Below, piece after piece: positions 59,403 to 64,000 of a stretch of 64,000 bases of DNA. Made by a program: the position numbers and the translations under genes. Every line of letters begins with the position of its first letter. Position 1 is the stretch's first letter. The notes under the pieces are model-generated. The model saw nothing but the letters and a program-made list of their open reading frames with translations, was not told the DNA's origin and did no database searches. Origin of the DNA: SIG673 sp045653945 (GTDB taxonomy: Bacteria > Bacillota > Clostridia > Oscillospirales > CAG-272); NCBI GenBank assembly GCA_045653945.1, contig JAZOML010000033.1, positions 1 through 64,000 of the forward strand, written 5' to 3'.

Positions 59403-60233
59403 TTAAAATCCTAAATTTGCAAAAAGCCTTGCTACGTAAATTTCAAGGTCGGAGGGTAGCATACTGCGTATCCCCATTTCAGCGGCGCACATAATTGAAG
59501 CAAAAGCGTGTACGGCGACTCCGATTACGGCAGCATCCTCGGCGCTGTATCCCTGCGCAAAAAATCCTGCAACAAGTCCAGCCAGCACGTCGCCGCTGCC
59601 ACCCTTTGAGAGTCCCTCACTTGCTTTATCGGAAATATAGACGTTTCCGCTCGGCGTAGCGATTACGGTAAAGTAGTCCTTTAAAACAACGGTGCAACCG
59701 TAAGCCTTTGCAAATTCAAGGGCATATTTTTCGCGATTTGCTTTAATTTCAACACAATCAAGCCCCGTAAGACGGGAAAATTCTCCAATATGCGGTGTTA
59801 TGATATTACCGCATAGCGCTTCCTTTAACTTTGGATGCTGTGAAATGATATTAAGCGCATCTGCATCAAGTACTGCTTTTCCCGATACGTCAAAAACTGC
59901 GGAAACTGCCCTTGCACTTTTAACTGACGTTCCAAGTCCGCAGCCTATAAGATAGTATCCGCTACCAATTTCAGTAATCTCTTGAGAGGCGTTTTCAGTT
60001 GGCAAAAAGGTGCAGGTAGGATGTCTTTTTGCAACCGATAAAATAACGCACTCGTTTGAAATCAGTCTTACAATGCCTGTACCGGTACGTAGAGCCGCAC
60101 CAACGCAAAGGTCGGCAGCACCTCTGTATTTTTCGGAGCCTGCAACAACGTTAAGAAAACCGTTATCGCCCTTATGACAATCACGCGGCAGTTTTTTCAG
60201 CTTTTCGTTTAATAAGGCTTCGGTAATAATCAT
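59403..60233 (-). CDS. nnrD: ADP-dependent NAD(P)H-hydrate dehydratase
   Basis: This ribokinase-fold repair enzyme restores damaged NAD(P)H hydrates. HKGDNGFLNVVAGSEKYRGAA is at about 20, here cited by its core GSEKYRGAA. GCGLGTS, VLDADALN, ITPHIGEFSRL and KGGSGDVLAG at about 206-215 are the conserved sites. The NnrE epimerase domain that is often fused at the N-terminus is absent. The ATG at 60233 is 1 base from the gpsA stop; longer frames overlap gpsA and are rejected. The length is 277 residues. Confidence 0.93.
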   Translation of the reverse strand: MIITEALLNEKLKKLPRDCHKGDNGFLNVVAGSEKYRGAADLCVGAALRTGTGIVRLISNECVILSVAKRHPTCTFLPTENASQEITEIGSGYYLIGCGLGTSVKSARAVSAVFDVSGKAVLDADALNIISQHPKLKEALCGNIITPHIGEFSRLTGLDCVEIKANREKYALEFAKAYGCTVVLKDYFTVIATPSGNVYISDKASEGLSKGGSGDVLAGLVAGFFAQGYSAEDAAVIGVAVHAFASIMCAAEMGIRSMLPSDLEIYVARLFANLGF

Positions 60234-60234
60234 A

Positions 60235-61200
60235 TTAAAATTCGCTCTTTTGTTTGCGAAGGAATAGCGATGTAAAGGCTTTCTTGGGATCTTTTCCACC
60301 GTGAATTATATCGTTTACGACGGAACAAATCGGTAGCTCAACACCGTATTTTTCGCCAAGCGTAAGCACACTTCGTACAGTGTAAACACCTTCAGCAAGC
60401 TTGTCGTATGGTATTTTCTTAATAAATGCCTCACCAAAATAGCGGTTGTGCGAGTGAGCAGAAAAGAGAGTAGCCTCGTAGTCGCCGATATGACAAAGTC
60501 CGAAAATGCTGCGTTCATCTCCGCCCATAGCTGCGGTAAGACGTGCAATCTCGCGTGGCCCTCTTGCCATAAGTGCTCCCTTAAGCGACGTATATCCCAT
60601 ACCGTCAAGAATACCTGCAGCGATACCCATAACGTTTTTTGTTGCACCGCCAAGCTCACAGCCTATAAGGTCTGTGCTATAATAAAAACGAATAAGAGAA
60701 GAACCGAATAGTCCGCAAAGCTCTTTTGCATATTTTACGTCGGCAGAGCAGATAGTCATACAGTTTGGAACACCTCTGGTAAAGTCCTGAACGTGTCCTG
60801 GGCCAAGCCAAACCGCACACTTTGTAGCAGCGCCAAGTCCGTCGTATACCACCTCAGAGAGTCGTTTTCCACTGTTTTCGACGATACCCTTCATACAAAG
60901 CACGTACTTTTTGTCCTTTGCCTTTGGGGAAGTGTTGTTTAACTGCTCGATAAGGTTGGGGAAGCCTTGTGCGCCGATAGAAATAACGATAATTTCAGCG
61001 TGGTCGATTGCATAGCCAAGGTCAGAGGTAAACTCCATATCGTCCTGAATAGTTAAATATTCGTTTTTATGTGTATTTTTAAGTATCTCATAAGAAGGAG
61101 CGCCTTCTATTCCGTATATAAGCACACGATTGCCAAGGTTTTTTAAATACCAAGCAAGAAATGACCCCCATCTTCCGCATCCAATAACTGTAATATTCAT
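60235..61200 (-). CDS. gpsA: Glycerol-3-phosphate dehydrogenase [NAD(P)+]
   Basis: This cytoplasmic enzyme reduces dihydroxyacetone phosphate to glycerol 3-phosphate for membrane lipids. The nucleotide motif is IGCGRWGSFLAWYL at about 5-18, a Cys/Arg variant of the usual GAGSWGT. WLGPGHVQDF, ELGGATKNVMGIAAGILDGM at about 183-202 and GPREIARLTAAMGG carry the catalytic Lys and substrate contacts. The length of 321 is normal. It is the first gene of an operon with nnrD and an ABC exporter. Confidence 0.93.
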   Translation of the reverse strand: MNITVIGCGRWGSFLAWYLKNLGNRVLIYGIEGAPSYEILKNTHKNEYLTIQDDMEFTSDLGYAIDHAEIIVISIGAQGFPNLIEQLNNTSPKAKDKKYVLCMKGIVENSGKRLSEVVYDGLGAATKCAVWLGPGHVQDFTRGVPNCMTICSADVKYAKELCGLFGSSLIRFYYSTDLIGCELGGATKNVMGIAAGILDGMGYTSLKGALMARGPREIARLTAAMGGDERSIFGLCHIGDYEATLFSAHSHNRYFGEAFIKKIPYDKLAEGVYTVRSVLTLGEKYGVELPICSVVNDIIHGGKDPKKAFTSLFLRKQKSEF

Positions 61201-61253
61201 ATTTTTTCTCCTTGTCTAAAAAATTAGGATAGAAAGCGAATTTATTCACTAAA

Positions 61254-61282
61254 ATTATATCATATTTTAAATAATATGTCAA
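61254..61282 (-). promoter_or_regulatory. Consensus promoter of gpsA
   Basis: On the minus strand TTGACA (61282-61277), 17-base spacer, TATAAT (61259-61254). The 322-base AT-rich gap between gpsA and hup holds this and the hup promoter and no ORF. Confidence 0.9.
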
Positions 61283-61426
61283 TAGAAGTTAAAATAAGTT
61301 ATGTTATTAAGCAAATTTAATGATTAAATAAGGCTATATGTGTACTAAAAATTAAGTTTTTTTGTGAAAAAATACCAAAAAATTAATTATTTTTTGATAA
61401 AATAAGTCAATTTTTAGCAAAAGCTA

Positions 61427-61455
61427 TTGATTTTTTATAAAATAGATGTTATAAT
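61427..61455 (+). promoter_or_regulatory. Promoter of hup
   Basis: TTGATT (61427-61432), 17-base spacer ending TGT, TATAAT (61450-61455), an extended -10. The region upstream is very AT-rich, as for strongly expressed genes. Confidence 0.85.
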
Positions 61456-61522
61456 ACTATCAAGAAGTGTACAAGGAATACAAAATACACTTTAATGTTT
61501 AATACGAAAGGATCTTATAAAA

Positions 61523-61798
61523 ATGAACAAGACCACTTTAATCGAAGCAGTAGCAGCAAAGGCAGATCTCAAAAAGGTAGACGCAGCAAATGCAGTTAAC
61601 GCAGTTATCGCAGCAATCACCGACGCACTTGTAGCAGGCGATAAGGTTCAAATCGCAGGGTTTGGTACTTTTGAGGTAAAGGCAGTTGCAGAGCGTCAGG
61701 GCGTAAACCCCAAGACCGGCGAAAAGATCACTATCAAGGCAAGCAAGGCTGCTAAGTTCTCGGCAGGCAAAACCCTTAAGGATGCCGTTAACGCTTAA
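61523..61798 (+). CDS. hup: DNA-binding protein HU
   Basis: This is a 91-residue histone-like dimer that bends DNA. MNKTTLIEAVAAKADLKK opens the protein. VQIAGFGTFEVKAVAERQGVNPKTGE is the core and DNA-binding arm, here cited as GFGTFEVK at about 47-54 and GVNPKTGEKI. The ending KFSAGKTLKDAVN is typical. It lies immediately before rqcP, yabP and yabQ, the conserved hup-yabO-yabP-yabQ order of Bacillota. A terminator separates it from rqcP. Confidence 0.97.
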   Translation: MNKTTLIEAVAAKADLKKVDAANAVNAVIAAITDALVAGDKVQIAGFGTFEVKAVAERQGVNPKTGEKITIKASKAAKFSAGKTLKDAVNA

Positions 61799-61816
61799 TT
61801 AATAGCATAAACTTCC

Positions 61817-61852
61817 TAAAAGCCGTTTTGCGTATGCAAGACGGCTTTTTTA
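61817..61852 (+). terminator. Terminator of hup
   Basis: AAAAGCCGTTTTGC pairs with GCAAGACGGCTTTT (one G-T pair) around GTAT, followed by T. It lies 19 bases before the rqcP start, so some read-through must supply the next genes unless another promoter exists. Confidence 0.88.
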
Positions 61853-61871
61853 TTTCAAAAGGCGGTAAAAT

Positions 61872-62135
61872 ATGAGACTTGATAAATATTTAAAGGTTTC
61901 AAGAATAATTAAAAGAAGAACGGTTGCCAACGGTGCCTGCGATGCCGAGCATGTAACGGTAAACGGAAGGGTAGCAAAGGCGTCTTACGACGTAAAGGAA
62001 GGCGATATAATTGAGGTTACCTTTGGTCAAAGAACGCTTAAAATCAAGGTTCTTGACGTAAAGGAGCATACCTTAAAGGCGGATGCCTCATCGCTTTACG
62101 AGGTAATAGAGCAAAGCGTAAAGCCAAGACAGTAA
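61872..62135 (+). CDS. rqcP: S4-domain ribosome quality-control factor RqcP (YabO)
   Basis: This 87-residue S4 RNA-binding protein acts in ribosome-associated quality control with RqcH, adding alanine tails to stalled chains. MRLDKYLKVSRIIKRRTVAN is the S4 signature, with VTVNGRVAKASYDVKEGDII next. AGGCGG precedes the ATG. Synteny with hup, yabP and yabQ supports the YabO identity over the related HslR. Confidence 0.9.
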   Translation: MRLDKYLKVSRIIKRRTVANGACDAEHVTVNGRVAKASYDVKEGDIIEVTFGQRTLKIKVLDVKEHTLKADASSLYEVIEQSVKPRQ

Positions 62136-62205
62136 ATAAGCATAATTTGTCCGTTTTTTGCATACAGTTTGGTGTGTAAATTAAACTGTATGGGAGAAAA
62201 CGTAT

Positions 62206-62490
62206 ATGGCAGAGCTTCAAAACAATCGCACGGCAGCAAAAAAACACACCCTGGAAATGGCGGAGCGAAAAACTCTTACAGTGTGCGGAGTGCAGGACGT
62301 TATCAGCTTTGATGACACTTGTATTCTTTTATCCACTGTTTGCGGAGTTATGTCTATTGACGGAGCTGACTTGCGTATAGTCAGTCTTGACCTTGAAAGC
62401 GGAAGGGTTGAAATCTCGGGGAACGTAAACGGAATTATTTATCCTGAAAGCGTAAGTAAAGGCGGCTTTTTCCGTAGGAAGCAAAAATAA
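62206..62490 (+). CDS. yabP: Sporulation protein YabP
   Basis: This 94-residue beta-rich protein of the YabP/YqfC family is expressed in the mother cell and needed for sporulation in relatives. HTLEMAERKTLTVCGVQDVI and SFDDTCILLSTVCGVMSIDG match the family, and the C-terminus is basic. Its ATG has a GGGAGAA site upstream. It overlaps yabQ by one base (TAATG). It implies that the organism sporulates or descends from a sporulating lineage. Confidence 0.9.
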   Translation: MAELQNNRTAAKKHTLEMAERKTLTVCGVQDVISFDDTCILLSTVCGVMSIDGADLRIVSLDLESGRVEISGNVNGIIYPESVSKGGFFRRKQK

Positions 62491-63092
62491 TGTTTGCAAA
62501 TACCGAGGCATTTTTTATTCTCGCCGTATATTCGCTTATCATAGGTGCTTGTCTTGGGATATTTTACGATACTCTAATGACGGTTGCCGAGGCAATTTTT
62601 CCAAAAGTGGACAAAATACCAAAAAAGAGAGTCCTTGGGGCGAATTCGCACGAGGCGGAACGCTCACTTTTCCCGTATAAATGGAAATTCGGAGCAAGAG
62701 AGGTGCTTTTTCTTGTATTTGACCTTATTTTTTGGAGCGTAAGCGCTATAACAGTGATAATACTGCTGTATCATTTAAATTACGGTCAAATAAGGGTATT
62801 TTCGCTTTTTTGTGCTTTTGGTGGCTTTTGGATTTTTAGAAAAACAATTGGAAAGCCTATTCGAGCTATAATTAAATGGGTATTAAAAAAAGCACTGCTT
62901 ATTTTGAAAAAAACGTTTTCAATTCTAAAAAGTTTGCTCGGATTTTTATTAATGCCTTTACAAAAGACGCTAATAAAATTCGTAATACCCAAAATTGAAA
63001 AGCGAAAGCTTGTCAGAAATCGCAGGAAAACAAGAAAATATCTTGCTTTAATGCAGGAAAACGAAATAAAACTAAGGAAAATCGGAAAATGA
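62490..63092 (+). CDS. yabQ: Spore cortex biosynthesis protein YabQ
   Basis: This 200-residue membrane protein has about four hydrophobic segments in the first 130 residues and a long basic C-terminal tail. The opening FFILAVYSLIIGACLGIFYDTL and the FGAREVLFLVFDLIFW segment fit the YabQ family, which takes part in cortex formation of the spore. It is coupled to yabP and overlaps the fumarase gene by four bases (ATGA). divIC, which often follows yabQ, is replaced here by fumarase. Confidence 0.87.
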   Translation: MFANTEAFFILAVYSLIIGACLGIFYDTLMTVAEAIFPKVDKIPKKRVLGANSHEAERSLFPYKWKFGAREVLFLVFDLIFWSVSAITVIILLYHLNYGQIRVFSLFCAFGGFWIFRKTIGKPIRAIIKWVLKKALLILKKTFSILKSLLGFLLMPLQKTLIKFVIPKIEKRKLVRNRRKTRKYLALMQENEIKLRKIGK

Positions 63093-63934
63093 GAGAAGTA
63101 AAGGCATCGGCTTTGACCGATAAGGTAAAGGAGCTTTTTTTAAAAGCTAACGTAATACTGCCACACGATACCGAGGCGGCACTTTGCGTAGCCTGTAAAA
63201 ATGAAATAAACCCCGTAGGTGCGTCCGCATTAAAGGTTGCAATGGATAACGCAGATGTTGCAAAAAGCGAGAATATGCCTATTTGTCAGGATACGGGTAT
63301 GGCGGTTGTTTTCGTTGATATCGGAAGCGACGTACATATAACCGACGGCTCATATGAGGCGGCAATAAATGAGGGGGTACGTCAGGCGTATAAGGAAGGA
63401 TATTTTCGACTTTCCGTTGTCGATGACCCGCTGTTTAACCGAAAAAATACAGGTGATAACACACCTGCCGTTATACATACGAGAATAGTTGACGGTGATA
63501 AAATTGATATACGAGTTGAGCCTAAGGGCTTTGGCTCGGAGAATATGAGCAAAATAAAAATGTTTAATCCCTCAATTGACAGGCAGGCGATAATCGATTT
63601 TGCTGTGCAAACGGTAAAGGAGGCAGGCGGCAATCCTTGTCCGCCGGTTGTGCTGGGAATAGGTATAGGCGGCACGTTTGACTACACTGCCGTACTTGCA
63701 AAAAAAGCGTTGACGAGAAATATTTCGGAGCGTAATAAAAATCCTCTTTACGCCGAGCTTGAAAACGATATTTTGGTAGCTCTCAACGAAACAGGAGTCG
63801 GGCCGCAGGGCTTTGGCGGTAAAAAAACCGCACTTGCAGTAAATATAGAATATTTCCCGACACACATAGCAGGACTTCCCGTAGCGATAAACGTTAACTG
63901 CCACGTTGCAAGACACGCAGAGGGGCAAATATAA
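63089..63934 (+). CDS. fumA: Class I fumarate hydratase, alpha subunit
   Basis: This is the N-terminal subunit of an iron-sulfur hydro-lyase that interconverts fumarate and malate; tartrate dehydratase alpha is a close alternative. The cluster cysteines are probably those in PICQDTGM at about 65, GGNPCPPVVLG at about 187 and NVNCHVARH at about 270. The length of 281 is normal. The gene is translationally coupled to yabQ. The beta subunit, which usually follows directly, is not next: a terminator comes after this gene and only 18 bases of window remain. Confidence 0.9.
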   Translation: MREVKASALTDKVKELFLKANVILPHDTEAALCVACKNEINPVGASALKVAMDNADVAKSENMPICQDTGMAVVFVDIGSDVHITDGSYEAAINEGVRQAYKEGYFRLSVVDDPLFNRKNTGDNTPAVIHTRIVDGDKIDIRVEPKGFGSENMSKIKMFNPSIDRQAIIDFAVQTVKEAGGNPCPPVVLGIGIGGTFDYTAVLAKKALTRNISERNKNPLYAELENDILVALNETGVGPQGFGGKKTALAVNIEYFPTHIAGLPVAINVNCHVARHAEGQI

Positions 63935-63942
63935 AGTAATTG

Positions 63943-63982
63943 AAAACCACCCGTAAACTTTGATGTTACGGGTGGTTTTTTA
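63943..63982 (+). terminator. Terminator after fumarase alpha
   Basis: AAAACCACCCGTAA and TTACGGGTGGTTTT flank a nine-base loop, followed by T. A TTGACA at 63983-63988 directly after it may be the -35 of the next gene, outside the window. Confidence 0.9.
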
Positions 63983-64000
63983 TTGACAAATAAAGTCGGA

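Overview
The window looks like chromosomal core DNA of a low-GC, endospore-lineage Clostridia bacterium (phylum Bacillota), probably an uncultured gut-type anaerobe. Grounds: a spoVD-like PBP, yabP and yabQ; a T-box before thrS; a fatty-acid kinase (fakA/fakB); YlxR and YlxQ in the nusA-infB operon; RNase M5; a type III glutamine synthetase; plant- or mucin-polymer enzymes; frequent TTG/GTG starts; and many TTGACA-N17-TATAAT promoters. The exact order cannot be fixed from sequence alone. No rRNA, CRISPR array, insertion sequence or intact prophage was seen.

Layout. 1-9.4 kb: end of valS, then a compact peptidoglycan/division operon (PBP, murE, murF, mraY, ftsW, murG). 9.4-12.1 kb: leftward operon of two uncharacterised proteins and a CPBP protease. 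12.2-16 kb: T-box-controlled thrS and an M18 aminopeptidase. 16-23.5 kb: CNNM transporter (leftward); pth, mfd, a foldase-like lipoprotein and a zinc-ribbon protein (rightward). 23.6-28.5 kb: rimP-nusA-rnpM-ylxQ-infB. 28.6-31.3 kb: small sugar-transfer cluster with two paralogous GT4 enzymes. 31.3-33.9 kb: fakA/fakB. 34.1-35.9 kb: rimM-trmD-rnmV. 36-39 kb: tRNA-Arg and tRNA-Ser genes with nearby tRNA-like relics, an XRE repressor facing a probable small RNA, and an IMPase/LRR operon. 39.1-43.4 kb: DUF624 protein, proC, GNAT, yajC, YrzE-like protein, ung. 43.4-45.9 kb: AraC regulator and GH51 arabinofuranosidase. 45.9-48.4 kb: polar amino acid ABC importer. 48.4-51.5 kb: radical SAM protein and divergent glnN. 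51.5-53.2 kb: smpB, tRNA-Arg(CCT), GIY-YIG protein. 53.2-55.3 kb: heparinase-like enzyme. 55.3-57.4 kb: aroF-tyrA under a leader-peptide attenuator. 57.4-61.2 kb: gpsA, nnrD, ABC exporter. 61.5 kb to end: hup-rqcP-yabP-yabQ-fumarase alpha.

The most interesting signal is the leader of aroF-tyrA. A 16-codon ORF with six consecutive Tyr codons followed by Phe sits behind a good promoter and ribosome site. It lies ahead of a strong terminator, and its Tyr codons can pair with RNA just downstream. This has the layout of ribosome-mediated transcription attenuation by tyrosine. The second is an XRE repressor gene whose operator-rich intergenic region carries a perfect promoter firing away from it into a roughly 90-nt structured RNA that ends in its own terminator.
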